Part shown: piece by piece, positions 18,343 through 28,589 of the stretch
Position numbering within the stretch: the stretch's first letter is position 1
Layout: every line of letters begins with the position of its first letter
Source of the DNA: Nitrospirales bacterium
GTDB taxonomy: Bacteria > Nitrospirota > Nitrospiria > Nitrospirales > UBA8639
Reading direction: 5' to 3'
DNA length: 64,000 nt
Assembly (NCBI GenBank): GCA_021604005.1
Contig: BQIV01000004.1
Coordinates: 62,001-126,000, forward strand
The notes under the pieces: model-generated
The model's input: only the letters and a program-made list of their open reading frames with translations
Database searches by the model: none
Told to the model about the DNA's origin: nothing
Program-made: the position numbers and the translations under genes

Positions 18343-19688
18343 AAAAATTATTTGGTACTGATGGTGTTCGTGGAGTGGCGAATCTTGAACCGATGACCAG
18401 TGAAACTGCCATGAAACTTGGACGGGCGGTTGCCCATGTGTTTAAGCGACGGGAAGGCCGTCATCAAATTATTATTGGAAAAGACACGAGACTCTCTGGC
18501 TACATGCTGGAATCGGCATTGGTGTCGGGGATTTGTTCCCTCGGCGTGGATGTGCTGTTAGTTGGACCACTGCCGACTCCCGCGATTGCCTTTCTGACAC
18601 GAAGCCTGAGAGCCGATGCTGGCGTGATGATTTCAGCTTCTCATAATCCGTATCAAGATAATGGCATTAAGTTTTTTTCCAACGATGGGTTCAAGTTGCC
18701 AGATGACATGGAGCTACGCTTAGAAGAACTGATTCTCTCGAACGAGATTCAACATATCCGTCCGACTGCCGGAGAAATTGGAAAGGCCTTCAGGATTGAT
18801 GATGCTGAAGGACGTTATATTGAATTTGTGAAACGATCACTTCCCAGAGAAATGGATTTTCAGGGGTTACGTGTGGTCCTCGATTGCGCAAATGGAGCGG
18901 GATATCATGTGTTCCCAAAAGTCGTGCAAGAATTGGGGGCTAAAGTATGGGTGATTGGTGATAAACCCGATGGAATAAATATTAATCTGAATTGTGGTGC
19001 GGTTCATCCCGAGAAATTGCAGGAAGCCGTCCGTGCTTATCAGGCCGATATTGGGATTGCGCTCGATGGGGATGCCGATCGTTGTGTGTTTGTGTGTGAA
19101 GGTGGCCAAGTCGTGGATGGAGATCATGCCTTGGCAGCTTTTGCGTTAGACCTGAAGGAGCGTGAGTTATTGAAACAGAATACGGTTGTTGGAACCGTGA
19201 TGAGTAATTTTGGTTTTGAACAGGCCATGACGCAAGCTGGGATTACCTTAGAACGAACGGCGGTCGGTGACCGCTATATTCTTGAACGTATGGTAAAGGA
19301 AGATTTTAGCTTGGGTGGAGAGCAGTCAGGTCATATGATTTTTCTTGACTATCATTCAAGTGGAGATGGAATGATTTCAGGATTGCAAATGCTCAAGCTC
19401 ATGAAGCGATCAGGAAAGCCCCTGTCTGAAATCACGCAATGCATGACGTCGTTTCCGCAAGTATTGCTCGGTGTCAAAGTGCCGCATAAACCCGATTTAC
19501 AATCTTTGCCAACGTTACAACAGGCCATCTCGGCAAACCAGGAACGGTTAAATGGCACAGGACGTATCTTGGTCAGATATTCAGGGACAGAGCCACTGGT
19601 TCGTGTCATGGTTGAAGGTCAAAGTGATTCAATTATCAAAGAAGTGGCTGAAGAATTAGTAAGTGTCGTCAAATCGTGTATTACATGA
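18339..19688 (+). CDS. glmM: Phosphoglucosamine mutase
   Basis: GlmM converts glucosamine-6-phosphate to glucosamine-1-phosphate for peptidoglycan and LPS precursors. It begins MKKLFGTDGVRGVAN and has the phosphoserine loop ISASHNPYQDNGIKFF, the metal loop DGDADRC and the sugar-binding GEQSGH, ending in the phosphate-binding RYSGTEPLVRVM. ATG 18339 has GGAG upstream and overlaps the folP stop. An in-frame ATG at 18309 is less likely. Length 449. Confidence 0.96.
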   Translation: MKKLFGTDGVRGVANLEPMTSETAMKLGRAVAHVFKRREGRHQIIIGKDTRLSGYMLESALVSGICSLGVDVLLVGPLPTPAIAFLTRSLRADAGVMISASHNPYQDNGIKFFSNDGFKLPDDMELRLEELILSNEIQHIRPTAGEIGKAFRIDDAEGRYIEFVKRSLPREMDFQGLRVVLDCANGAGYHVFPKVVQELGAKVWVIGDKPDGININLNCGAVHPEKLQEAVRAYQADIGIALDGDADRCVFVCEGGQVVDGDHALAAFALDLKERELLKQNTVVGTVMSNFGFEQAMTQAGITLERTAVGDRYILERMVKEDFSLGGEQSGHMIFLDYHSSGDGMISGLQMLKLMKRSGKPLSEITQCMTSFPQVLLGVKVPHKPDLQSLPTLQQAISANQERLNGTGRILVRYSGTEPLVRVMVEGQSDSIIKEVAEELVSVVKSCIT

Positions 19689-22272
19689 ATCCTCTCCCTT
19701 TGCGTTTGTGATCCTTCCTTTTTTTGTCGCATTTTTCTTTGGGCTTCTTCTCGGCTCATACCTATTCTATATTCCCGTATTCATCGTATGTTTCCTTCTC
19801 ATACAAGGCTGTGCCCTTGTTTGGCTAGAACGGTCTGATCGAATCACGAGTACAAAAAGCGGAATCGTGTTCGCCTGTACGATTGCCGGCATAATCTGGT
19901 GGGTGCTGTTGGCTGCTGCTCATGACACAGCCGATCTTCTTCAATGGGTTGATGGTAAATCGCAACATGTTGTGGGGAAAGTCGTGGCTCCGGTTAAGCG
20001 GGCCCCGGATCGTTTGGTGATGATGATTGAGGTCTCTCAAGTAGGAAAATCCGGCACGCTCATGCCTACGTCCGGGCTCCTCCGTCTGACATGGCGAGAG
20101 CCGGATCATTCGATACATCAAGGCGATATCATTGACGTGGTGACTCGATTGCGCGAGCCCTATGGAACGCGTAATCCGGGAGGGTTTCATTTTGGCGAGT
20201 ATCTCAGCCGTAAGGGCGTTCATGCGGTTGCTGCAGTCTCCGGTGCAGGAACCGTAGAGGTTCGGCAAGTATCAAGTGCGGGAATCATCTCAGTCTGTTG
20301 GCAACAGATCGATGTCTGGAGGGAGCGCGTTCATCGTGCTGCGATGGCGGTCTTAGATGATCCGGCTCTTGGGTTATTTTTGGGAATGATCATTGGCGAG
20401 CAAAGCTTTATCACGTCTGACGTGCGTGATGCCTTTATGGTGACGGGAACGGTGCATATCATTTCCATATCCGGCTCTCACCTCGGGTTAATCGCATTCC
20501 TCATGTTTTTTTGCGTAAAGGGCATTGTGTTGCGGCTACCCATCGTCTGGCTGGAGTGGCTTTCTGTGCGACTCACGGCAACGCGTTTGGCCGTACTACT
20601 GACGATGCCCGTTGTGTCGTTTTATACGCTGCTGGCGGGTAGCGAAATTGCCACAGTTCGATCATGGGTCATGATTATGGTGTTTCTTCTTACCGTCTGG
20701 ATAGGCCGGGCGAAACATCTGTTAACCGCATTGGGGATTGCCGCCATGCTTGCGCTTGTCGCGAATCCTCAAGAGATGTATGACACCTCGTTTCAACTTT
20801 CATATTCGGCGGTATTAGCCATAGCCTTCGTTATTCAGATGCAGCAACAAAAGACTGAGCATGATCAGGGCTTGTATGAACCGTCGAGTGGATTGGTGGA
20901 GCGATCTTGGCAACGAATGAAGCAAGCCTGGTGGATTACCTTGGCGGTAACGCTTGTGACATGGCCATTGGTTGCCTATTACTTTCATCACATCGCTTGG
21001 CTAGGCCTGTTCAGCAATGTGCTTGTGGTTCCCTTGGTTGGGTTTCTGATGGTTCCCCTCGGCTTGCTGTCGGTGGTGTGGGTCTTACTGACAGGATCGG
21101 ACGCGCTTCCCCTTGGGTTTCTGCATCAAGCCATCGCAGATGTGGTCGTCACAATTGTCAAAGCATTGGCCGGCATTCCTGGGGCGGAGTGGCATGTGGC
21201 ATCACCAAGCATAGGGATGATGCTCGTCTATTATGGACTGCTTGTTGCCTTGGCATTGAACGTGCCGAAGCCAAAGTTTCAGGTAAGTTGTGCGATTGGT
21301 GTAACGGCAATCCTCTTGTGGTGGGGATGGTCACCTCGATTAGATCATGATCCCAATACCGTGCGCGTGACCTTCTTAGATGTTGGGCAAGGGGATGCCT
21401 CGGTTATTGAATTGCCAGATGGCCAAACCATTCTTATTGATGGTGGTCCAGCCTATCGGCGGCTTGATATGGGACAAGCAGTTATTGGTCCGTATTTGTG
21501 GGACCGGGGTATACGACGCATCGATCATGTGATTGCGACGCATCCGCAATGGGATCATGTGGGAGGATTACCGTGGATTCTGAAGTCGTTTGATGTGGGG
21601 CGGTACTGGAGTAATGGGATTGTCCGTGAGCAAGCCTTCTACCAACGTCTTCAAACAATGATCAAAAAAGTCGGCCTCACAGAACAGATGATTGCGAAAA
21701 GGCAGGAGATCGCTAGTGCCGGTCCATGTACGTTCAAAGCCTTGAGTCCGTTCATGCCTACAAGGGATCTTCCTCGTCTGTCGATATCTTCTGTCAGCGG
21801 GGCAGCGCTCAATAATCGATCGATCATCACGCGACTCGATTGTGGGGAGCATTCCATGTTGTTCACGGCCGATGCCGAGGTGGAAGCACTCTCGAAACTG
21901 AATGAACTTTCAGAAGCCCATACCGCTCGAATCGTGAAGGTTCCGCATCATGGAGCCAAAAGCTCCCTGCATGATGAATGGATACACCAGTTAGATGCGG
22001 ACGTGGCGGTTGTCTCGGCCGGACAACAAAATCGATATGGCCATCCTTCTCCATTAGTTGTGGAGGCCTATGCCCAAGAGGGAATCCCTCTCTATCGGAC
22101 GGATCATGATGGGGCAGTGTGGATCACAGCGAATCTGAATTCTTCAGACATGATGATCGATACTGCAGAGGAGCGGAGGTTGCAGCCTGTTGAAATTGAT
22201 AGGACTGTTTTGCATAACGAATGGAAAAACTTGAAGCGGTTATGGAGAATATGGACTGGTAGGTTGTCATGA
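19663..22272 (+). CDS. comEC: DNA internalization competence protein ComEC/Rec2
   Basis: ComEC forms the inner-membrane channel for single-stranded DNA during natural transformation. The 869-residue product has an N-terminal hydrophobic/OB region, a central multi-pass Competence domain (ISGSHLGLIAFL) and a C-terminal metallo-beta-lactamase-like domain from about residue 570 (DVGQGDASVIELPDG, ATHPQWDHVGGL, KVPHHGAKSS, SAGQQNRYGHP). The metal motif is H627-P-Q-W-D-H632, with Gln in place of the second His, a variation seen in other ComEC proteins. It begins at GTG 19663, overlapping glmM by 26 bases, so the start is tentative. No other competence genes are in view. Confidence 0.93.
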   Translation: MSSNRVLHESSPFAFVILPFFVAFFFGLLLGSYLFYIPVFIVCFLLIQGCALVWLERSDRITSTKSGIVFACTIAGIIWWVLLAAAHDTADLLQWVDGKSQHVVGKVVAPVKRAPDRLVMMIEVSQVGKSGTLMPTSGLLRLTWREPDHSIHQGDIIDVVTRLREPYGTRNPGGFHFGEYLSRKGVHAVAAVSGAGTVEVRQVSSAGIISVCWQQIDVWRERVHRAAMAVLDDPALGLFLGMIIGEQSFITSDVRDAFMVTGTVHIISISGSHLGLIAFLMFFCVKGIVLRLPIVWLEWLSVRLTATRLAVLLTMPVVSFYTLLAGSEIATVRSWVMIMVFLLTVWIGRAKHLLTALGIAAMLALVANPQEMYDTSFQLSYSAVLAIAFVIQMQQQKTEHDQGLYEPSSGLVERSWQRMKQAWWITLAVTLVTWPLVAYYFHHIAWLGLFSNVLVVPLVGFLMVPLGLLSVVWVLLTGSDALPLGFLHQAIADVVVTIVKALAGIPGAEWHVASPSIGMMLVYYGLLVALALNVPKPKFQVSCAIGVTAILLWWGWSPRLDHDPNTVRVTFLDVGQGDASVIELPDGQTILIDGGPAYRRLDMGQAVIGPYLWDRGIRRIDHVIATHPQWDHVGGLPWILKSFDVGRYWSNGIVREQAFYQRLQTMIKKVGLTEQMIAKRQEIASAGPCTFKALSPFMPTRDLPRLSISSVSGAALNNRSIITRLDCGEHSMLFTADAEVEALSKLNELSEAHTARIVKVPHHGAKSSLHDEWIHQLDADVAVVSAGQQNRYGHPSPLVVEAYAQEGIPLYRTDHDGAVWITANLNSSDMMIDTAEERRLQPVEIDRTVLHNEWKNLKRLWRIWTGRLS

Positions 22273-22343
22273 GGCATATTCCATTTCGTTATCCAAACAA
22301 GACAGATGATAAAATATGAAGATTACGACTTTTTCGAAAGTTT

Positions 22344-25300
22344 CTAGGGGGACAGTGTTTCAAAGATTTTTCGAGAGTCGGAAGCCGATTCCCATCTCAA
22401 GATTGTCATTGAATCGTCTACATACTGTGTCGTTCGCATGCCATTTAAGACGCTGGTGACACCAGGCGTGCTGGCAAGGACCCAGAGGGCTTTGCGGGAA
22501 AATGGTTCGTCTCGGTGCGATGGTGAGAGTAACGGGTCGATGATTTCGCGCAGTTCATGTATCTTCTTCGCGCTTTTTTCGGCGGCTTCCATCCTGAGGA
22601 CGCGTAATAACGACAAAAATTCAGGTACATAGCGTCGACGCCAGGTGTCCCAAGTCGTTTCTTTGTCTCCCGTCAATTGGCGAGTGAGGAGTTGAAACAC
22701 TTTATTGGCGTGGGGGGCGATCATTTGATTTTCGATTTGATCCCAATGTTCTACGTTTTGGATGGCCGGACGCAGACGTGAGAGTTCGTCTGCCCATTTG
22801 AAAAACTCATGAGCGGAAATGCCTTTATCTGAAAGGGGAACCAAAGGGGCGATCTCTTTGACATACTCTTCTTCCAATAGACGTACTTTGGAAATTTGTT
22901 CGTCAAATGTAGTGTTGGGGCGTTCAGCTTGCGGGTCGGCCAGACGGATCATTCCACCATGCTTGGCGGGTATGGCATTGAGCGGTCGATTGACGAGTAC
23001 GGCAATATTGCTCTGTTGAGCAAGCTCCAGCACCGTGTGTGCGTGTGCGGCTCCGGTATTAGGCGTCAGGAGAGCTCCAGATTCAAAGAGGTTCATCGGC
23101 AATTGGAGTACGCGAAAATGATGATTGGTCTGTCCAAGCTCCTTGGCGGCTGCCTGAGCGTCGTCTAGCATGTGAGAGAGAGAGGTGGCTTCTGGGTCAT
23201 CAGGACTGGCTGTACATGTATTCGATGAGACGCCGTAATATTGGAGGCGACCTGCTGCCACTTGTTTCTCAAAGTACACAAAGGCCTGTTGCAGACGCTG
23301 ATAAAACGTTGTTCGTACGTCGTGTAACGCCGAGGCTTCAACGGACAGTTTTCGGTTTTTGGCGTCTGAGAGAAAATATTCAGGGTTATGTAGCAGACAG
23401 ACATCCAGTGTGGCTAAGCCTAAACGATCAAGTGAGAGAGTCAGTTGCTCATCAAGAAACTCAGGGTGCAGGCAGTGCCAGATCCCTTCACCATATTTCA
23501 CCATGTCCGGAAAGGGATGACCGGCTTTCTCCCGGGCTTCGGCACGTTGTAAGTTCTGTCCTTGGACATATCCAATTTTTGAGACGATGATGACTTCTTC
23601 TCGTGTGAGTTCATTCGCTTTGATGAACCCGTTCAGGACGCTTCCGACTAATCGTTCGCTTCCTCCATCCGCATAATTCGTCGAGGTATCGATGAGATTA
23701 CAGCCTTCACGCAAGGCTTTGGTTAACGCATGGCGATGTTCCTCAACCGTTATATCAATACGGTATCCACCGAAGCCGATGCGGGACGTTGTGAGTCCTG
23801 TTGATCCCATTGCGGTATAGGCATGGCCGATAGGGCGTGTCGGAGAAGGGCTTGCTAAGACTCTGGCGACATAGGTTGCTGTTCCTCCGGGCGTTGCCTG
23901 GCCGGAAAGTCCACGGGTTTTGAGTGTTCGGAGAGACTCAGATGTATCTTCCGCTTTCGTAGGCTCTTGCTGTTTGGTGAGAGCGGACTCAATGGCTTGT
24001 GGGTCGGTAATTGGGGCTTCACACGCGAAGTTTTTGCAGAGATAGAGTGCGGCCTTTCCTTCTATCAGGGTTTTGTCTCTGAGCAGGGGATGTGTGGTTT
24101 CGGCATCTTCTTCATTGTGATGCGCAATGATTCTATTGGGAATGAAGTGTCGGTGAACTTCAGTGCGCAATGCTTCAAAGCCTGATTCACCAACGTGGCC
24201 GATCAATGCCAGTTCAATTGGTCCATTCAGGAGCAAGTCAACGACTAGCAAGCTTTTGGCGTACCCGCGAGGAATTTGCGAAATGTGGTGGCCATATGCC
24301 CGAATGGCGTTAGTTGCGGCCTCTCGGAAGTCATCGCGATTGAAGTGAAATGATAGTCGAGCCAGTGCCGAGGCCGCTACGGCATTTCCACTCGGGGTTG
24401 CGCCATCCGGCCCTTCTCGGCTTCGAAGTATGAGCGATTCGTGATCACTGGATGTGGTGAAAAATCCTCCCTGATCGTGATCTGAAAAATCCTCTAGAAT
24501 CCGTTCAGCGAGTAACGCCGACTCTTGGAGGTATCGCTCGGATGTGCCAGCTTCATAGACGTCTATGAGTGCATCGGCGAGGTATGCATAGTCTTCCAAG
24601 CATGCATTCAGATGGGCTTTGCCTTCTCGATAGGTTCGAAGGAGCCGATTGCCAGGACGGGTTAGCGTGGTGAGCAGGAAATCGGCAGCTCGTTGGGCCG
24701 CATCGAGATACCGCTGATGGCCGAGGACCCGTGCGGCTTCGGCCATGGCTCCAATCATCATCCCATTCCAGGCCGTAATGACTTTATCATCTAACCCTGG
24801 AGGAATGCGCTGAAGGCGAGCTTGATAGACGAGCGGCCGGACTCGTTCGATGGTTGCCTCCAGTTCCTCCGGAGAACAGTGTACGTCTTTGGCAACCTGT
24901 TCCACGGTCTTTGGCGTATTGGGGATACTTGTGTGTTCCCAGTTCCCTTCATCGGTAATGTCGTAATATGTGCAAAATCGTTTGGCATCTTCTTGATTGG
25001 CGATGATGGATCGAATCTCTTGAGGCGTCCAGACAAAGAACTTACCTTCCACCCCTTCAGAGTCGGCATCGGTCGCTGAGTAGAATCCGCCCTCTGGCGA
25101 GGTCATTTCACGGAGGATGTAATCAAGCGTTTCGGTGGCGATGCGCCGATACTGTTCATCCTGGGTGACTTGATAGGCTTCGACATAGGTCCGTGCTAAG
25201 AGTGCGTTGTCATACAGCATTTTTTCGAAATGCGGCACCAACCATCGGGCATCGGTCGAATATCGGGCAAAGCCTCCTCCGATGTGATCGTAGATGCCTC

Positions 25301-26042
25301 CGGCTGCCATGGCATCCAAGGTTTTTCGAACGATGTGGAGCGTGTGTTCATCTTTGGTCTGTTGATATTGGCGGAGTAGAAATGACAGTCCTGTTGCCGG
25401 TGGAAACTTGGGAGCTTGTCCAAATCCGCCGTGTGTCGGGTCGAAGTCTTGGGTATATTGTTCAACGGCCGTTTCAATTTCTGTTTGTCCGACCGTCATC
25501 GGCGAGGTCACACGAATGGACTCGCGGAGTCGACTCGTGAAGTGTGTCGCTTGCTTCACGATGCTTTCACGATCCTTTTCCCATGCAGCTGCAATGTTTG
25601 TAAGGACGGTTGAAAATCCAGGGCGGCCCCATTTATCTGTTGGTGGAAAATAAGTGCCAGCAAAAATTGGCTCCTGATCAGGAGTCAAGAAGACGGTCAT
25701 GGGCCATCCCCCATGTCCTTGATTCATGGCCACGGTGGCTTGCATATAAATTTCATCAATATCCGGTCGTTCTTCGCGATCGACTTTGATATTAATAAAA
25801 TGGGCATTCATTAATGTGGCAATCTCATTGTTTTCAAATGATTCATGCTCCATGACGTGACACCAATGGCATGCCGAATAACCAACAGAGAGAAGAATAG
25901 GTTTATTCTCTTGTTTGGATCGATTCAATGCCTCTGTATTCCATGGATACCAGTCAACGGGGTTATAGGCGTGTTGGAGTAAATACGGACTGGTTTCATG
26001 GATTAATTGATTGGCCTTACGTTCTGAAGTTTGGTCACTCAT
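22344..26042 (-). CDS. DUF255 (YyaL/SSP411-type) thioredoxin-like protein fused to an aldo/keto reductase
   Basis: A single open frame of 1232 residues joins two families. Residues 1 to about 690 are the DUF255/thioredoxin-domain protein ([21 protein letters not shown]58-H-W-C61, [12 protein letters not shown], then an alpha/alpha-barrel half with [13 protein letters not shown] and [13 protein letters not shown]). Residues about 740 to 1232 are an aldo/keto reductase ([18 protein letters not shown]) whose catalytic tetrad looks intact: D785, Y790, K822 (VSKIG) and His in LLHNPEY. A linker of about 50 residues with [11 protein letters not shown] separates them. Neither half has a known substrate here. 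The fusion suggests redox processing of a shared, perhaps sugar-like, substrate. No signal peptide, so cytoplasmic. Confidence 0.9.
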   Translation of the reverse strand: MSDQTSERKANQLIHETSPYLLQHAYNPVDWYPWNTEALNRSKQENKPILLSVGYSACHWCHVMEHESFENNEIATLMNAHFINIKVDREERPDIDEIYMQATVAMNQGHGGWPMTVFLTPDQEPIFAGTYFPPTDKWGRPGFSTVLTNIAAAWEKDRESIVKQATHFTSRLRESIRVTSPMTVGQTEIETAVEQYTQDFDPTHGGFGQAPKFPPATGLSFLLRQYQQTKDEHTLHIVRKTLDAMAAGGIYDHIGGGFARYSTDARWLVPHFEKMLYDNALLARTYVEAYQVTQDEQYRRIATETLDYILREMTSPEGGFYSATDADSEGVEGKFFVWTPQEIRSIIANQEDAKRFCTYYDITDEGNWEHTSIPNTPKTVEQVAKDVHCSPEELEATIERVRPLVYQARLQRIPPGLDDKVITAWNGMMIGAMAEAARVLGHQRYLDAAQRAADFLLTTLTRPGNRLLRTYREGKAHLNACLEDYAYLADALIDVYEAGTSERYLQESALLAERILEDFSDHDQGGFFTTSSDHESLILRSREGPDGATPSGNAVAASALARLSFHFNRDDFREAATNAIRAYGHHISQIPRGYAKSLLVVDLLLNGPIELALIGHVGESGFEALRTEVHRHFIPNRIIAHHNEEDAETTHPLLRDKTLIEGKAALYLCKNFACEAPITDPQAIESALTKQQEPTKAEDTSESLRTLKTRGLSGQATPGGTATYVARVLASPSPTRPIGHAYTAMGSTGLTTSRIGFGGYRIDITVEEHRHALTKALREGCNLIDTSTNYADGGSERLVGSVLNGFIKANELTREEVIIVSKIGYVQGQNLQRAEAREKAGHPFPDMVKYGEGIWHCLHPEFLDEQLTLSLDRLGLATLDVCLLHNPEYFLSDAKNRKLSVEASALHDVRTTFYQRLQQAFVYFEKQVAAGRLQYYGVSSNTCTASPDDPEATSLSHMLDDAQAAAKELGQTNHHFRVLQLPMNLFESGALLTPNTGAAHAHTVLELAQQSNIAVLVNRPLNAIPAKHGGMIRLADPQAERPNTTFDEQISKVRLLEEEYVKEIAPLVPLSDKGISAHEFFKWADELSRLRPAIQNVEHWDQIENQMIAPHANKVFQLLTRQLTGDKETTWDTWRRRYVPEFLSLLRVLRMEAAEKSAKKIHELREIIDPLLSPSHRDEPFSRKALWVLASTPGVTSVLNGMRTTQYVDDSMTILRWESASDSRKIFETLSP

Positions 26043-26124
26043 GAAGTATTACGTTCCTATACGAATAGTATGAAAAAAGAGATGCGGGGCATTGTCACCG
26101 AACAATGAACGACTGAAGCTGTTT

Positions 26125-26151
26125 CCACCCCCTCACCCAAGGGAGGGGTGG
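26125..26151. other. GC-rich hairpin between the fusion gene and the cytochrome gene
   Basis: CCACCCCCTC and GAGGGGTGG arms enclose ACCCAAGG and would form a very stable stem. There is no T run on either side, so it is not a typical intrinsic terminator. It may be a REP-like palindrome or an mRNA-stabilizing structure upstream of the 1232-residue gene. Confidence 0.5.
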
Positions 26152-26172
26152 TTGTGATGCCGAATCGTCGCG

Positions 26173-26676
26173 TTACTTTTTCTCTCCTAGGCTTCGTTCA
26201 TAGAGAAGGACTTTCCAGCCATCAGTCTCAGAGATGAACCCTTTAGGTTGAACCACCGGCAGCATTCCGGTTCCTGGCACTTTCCCTGACTGGCCCATAC
26301 TACCATTCTTTAATACCCACATCAGCTCACCTTCCGTACGATATTTCTTAAACTTGGGATTGGTGAAATTTCGTGGTTGGATAGGAAGGTTGCTGGCGGC
26401 TCCACCGTCACCCTTGCCTTCCGCTCCGTGGCAACTGATGCAGCCGCCACGTCCAAGAAAAATTTCTTTACCTTCGGCAAGGATTTCCTTGGTAGCCTCG
26501 AATGGCGGCTTCATTTTTTTTGCTGCGGCGAGTTCACGCTTTGGTACGCGTTTGACACGAATATCAAATTCTCCGCCTGCTTGACCGTATCCAGTCGGAT
26601 TGACAGCCAATGCAAAATCGTGATTCATCAGTAATGTTCCGAAACACAGTCCAATAAGAAGCAAGACCATCTTCAT
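26173..26676 (-). CDS. Secreted monoheme cytochrome c family protein
   Basis: A 167-residue protein with an N-terminal signal segment (MKMVLLLIGL to ALA about residue 24) and one heme c attachment motif C79-I-S-C82-H83 in GGCISCHGAEGKGDG, typical of class I cytochromes with Gly-rich loops. Methionines near residues 125-140 (GSMGQSG, GTGMLP) are candidates for the axial sixth ligand. It would act in the periplasm as an electron carrier. CcsA-type maturation is encoded earlier in the window. No partner oxidase is adjacent. Confidence 0.88.
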   Translation of the reverse strand: MKMVLLLIGLCFGTLLMNHDFALAVNPTGYGQAGGEFDIRVKRVPKRELAAAKKMKPPFEATKEILAEGKEIFLGRGGCISCHGAEGKGDGGAASNLPIQPRNFTNPKFKKYRTEGELMWVLKNGSMGQSGKVPGTGMLPVVQPKGFISETDGWKVLLYERSLGEKK

Positions 26677-26906
26677 GAAACCCTCCCTTTACCCCAATAG
26701 GTGAAAAAGTAACGGTGATATCACGTCTATGAATGTCTCAGCTGCTATATGACGCGGCAGGATACCATGTGCTTGGACGATGAGCAATTGAGGGTTTGAC
26801 AGGCTAAGCAGGAGATGGCCTTCCTACAGAATGCCGGAGTTGAATGTGCTAAGATGGGGAGCAACGCGGGCTCTGTTTTTCCTCAATATGGCAATTGTTG
26901 CGCGCT

Positions 26907-27518
26907 ATGGCCTTAAACGAGAGAAATCGTCAAAAGTTTGTGTCCGGCATGACTCGCCGGATTGCCGAACTTCGCATGAAGACAGAAGAGAGTTTAGATT
27001 TTGCCATCGACACGATGTTTCAAGAGCGCGTGGAGGCCTACCTTCGGTTGGAGGAGGGGTTGGCCGAAGTCGACCGCATGTTGAATGTGGTTGAGTGTGA
27101 TATTGACGATATTCATGAACTTCATGCGGCGGAACGCTTGGAATCGCGTTTAGAGTTTATCGAAGATCGATTTGATGAATTTGATAGCGAAATCCGTCAA
27201 CGTCCACGCCGACGACGAAAAAAAATCAACCTCTTTAATTTTTTTAAAGCCGCAGGAGGCGAAGGCGGAGATCCTACTGCGGCCAAGGGCGAGATTAATT
27301 CGGCAGGTGAAGCCTATTCGGCCCTAGGCTTGGAATTCGGGAGTCCCATGTCGGCGGTGACGCGAGCCTTTCGTCAGCAAATCAAGAAAATCCATCCTGA
27401 TGTGCGGAAAGGAGACCGCAGCTCTGAGCCGGAACTTCGAAAGATCATTGAAGCGTACCAATTTTTAAAAGACGATCATGCAGCGTTTCCATCGGAACCT
27501 TCGGCTTCTGGTGGGTAG
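26907..27518 (+). CDS. J-domain protein with N-terminal coiled coil
   Basis: A 203-residue protein whose C-terminal part (about 136-195) is a J domain: AYSALGLEFGSPMSAVTRAFRQ, then the invariant HPD at 163-165, then KIIEAYQFLK. J domains stimulate DnaK ATPase. The N-terminal 100 residues are highly charged and probably coiled coil, followed by a basic patch RRRRKK. No zinc-finger or substrate-binding domain of classical DnaJ is present. ATG 26907 is chosen over the TTG 12 bases upstream. Neither has a clear Shine-Dalgarno. Confidence 0.82.
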   Translation: MALNERNRQKFVSGMTRRIAELRMKTEESLDFAIDTMFQERVEAYLRLEEGLAEVDRMLNVVECDIDDIHELHAAERLESRLEFIEDRFDEFDSEIRQRPRRRRKKINLFNFFKAAGGEGGDPTAAKGEINSAGEAYSALGLEFGSPMSAVTRAFRQQIKKIHPDVRKGDRSSEPELRKIIEAYQFLKDDHAAFPSEPSASGG

Positions 27519-27875
27519 TTACTTGCCAAGAAGCGCGTTCATCGTTTCTGGTGGTCTGGCTAAGATGACGGTTTCGCCTTGTTCCACGAGCGGGCGTTGC
27601 ATGAGGTCAGGGTGTTGGATCATGAGGTCGATCACTTCATCATCCTTCATGGAGGCGATTGTTGTTTTAAGCGTTTTGTAGATGTCTTCTTTCGTTCTTA
27701 GAATTTCAGCGGGCGTTATCTTCCCTTTGCGCAGCAGGTCTTTCAACTTTGCTTTGGTAAAGGGGGTTTCGTAATAATTAATGGCTTCATAGGGTGTTCC
27801 ACTTGCCTCGGTCAGTTTGACGACCTGTCGACAAGTTGAACAGGTGGGTTTTTGGTAAATGATGATTTTTCCCAT
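27519..27875 (-). CDS. ArsC/Spx-family thioredoxin-like protein
   Basis: A 118-residue protein starting at ATG 27875 behind GGAG. The N-terminus IIIYQKPTCSTCRQVVKL carries Cys12 and Cys15 as a CxxC, as in Spx and YffB-like proteins rather than the single catalytic Cys of arsenate reductase. The rest (ITPAEILRTKE, HPDLMQRPLVE) fits the ArsC family. Role could be a glutathione or thioredoxin-linked reductase or a regulator. Arsenate reduction is not shown, since no ars genes are nearby. It ends one base from the convergent J-domain gene. Confidence 0.85.
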   Translation of the reverse strand: MGKIIIYQKPTCSTCRQVVKLTEASGTPYEAINYYETPFTKAKLKDLLRKGKITPAEILRTKEDIYKTLKTTIASMKDDEVIDLMIQHPDLMQRPLVEQGETVILARPPETMNALLGK

Positions 27876-28022
27876 GTTTTCTCCTTGCTCTGATAGTGAA
27901 CGTGGCTGTTCCGTTGTGTACCGATCGCAATCTTGACCTCTTTTCAAAGGCCATGCTACAAGCAAAACATATGGGTTGCGTTCTTGTAGACTTTTTATAA
28001 TCTTGAGGCATTAGCGTAAATA

Positions 28023-28391
28023 ATGACAGCTGCAGAAACAACGTCCGAGAGTGAGTTTGGCTGCGCTAGCGAAACTCAACGTACCTTAAAAGACTTACGT
28101 GTCAAACGTAAAGGCCAGCCTGTCTATGTATTAGGTCATGATGAGCAGTATAAAGGACAAGAGGGTGTTTTCGAATCCTTTAATGTTCGATTGGCCGTGG
28201 TGAAATTTGCCAATGGAAAGTCTGTAGGGTTTGACCCTTTAGATTTGCTACTCCCCTGTGAAATCCATGAGAATGGTGAAGCCTATTTTGAAATTCGCTA
28301 TTGCGATCAATGCGATCAAGTGTTTCCTCTGACGGCCGAGGAGTTTTGGGCTGAACGGGAACCCGAGACATGTCCGGAATGCGCTCTTTAA
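28023..28391 (+). CDS. Conserved-looking protein with C-terminal zinc ribbon
   Basis: I do not recognise this 122-residue protein. Its middle (GQPVYVLGHDEQYKGQEGVF, then FNVRLAVVKFANG) reads like a small beta-barrel of KOW or SH3 type. The C-terminus has two Cys pairs, C94-D-Q-C97 and C117-P-E-C120, a probable zinc ribbon. Such an arrangement would fit nucleic-acid or ribosome binding, but this is inference. It starts at ATG 28023, and the 198 bp after it hold nothing I can name. Confidence 0.7.
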   Translation: MTAAETTSESEFGCASETQRTLKDLRVKRKGQPVYVLGHDEQYKGQEGVFESFNVRLAVVKFANGKSVGFDPLDLLLPCEIHENGEAYFEIRYCDQCDQVFPLTAEEFWAEREPETCPECAL

Positions 28392-28589
28392 TCAGAGTTT
28401 GATGCTTCGATGAATGATGTGTTGTCGACTTGAATCAGACAACAGGTAACACAAGACTTCTCTCAACTCTCCTTCCTGCTGATCTCCACAACTACCGATA
28501 GCTTTCCTCATGAGGCTGTTTCGTTGGCAAGTTCTGGATCCTGACAATGCGCGCGCATACGAAGCTGGTGCTGGCAATGCGAGAGACGT

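Noticed and set aside
20907-21350. 147-codon frame inside comEC
   Set aside because: Out-of-frame shadow of a clear ComEC membrane domain.
27519-27875. Arsenate reductase call for the ArsC/Spx-like gene
   Set aside because: The CxxC pattern and the lack of ars neighbours do not support arsenate as substrate, so only the family is named.
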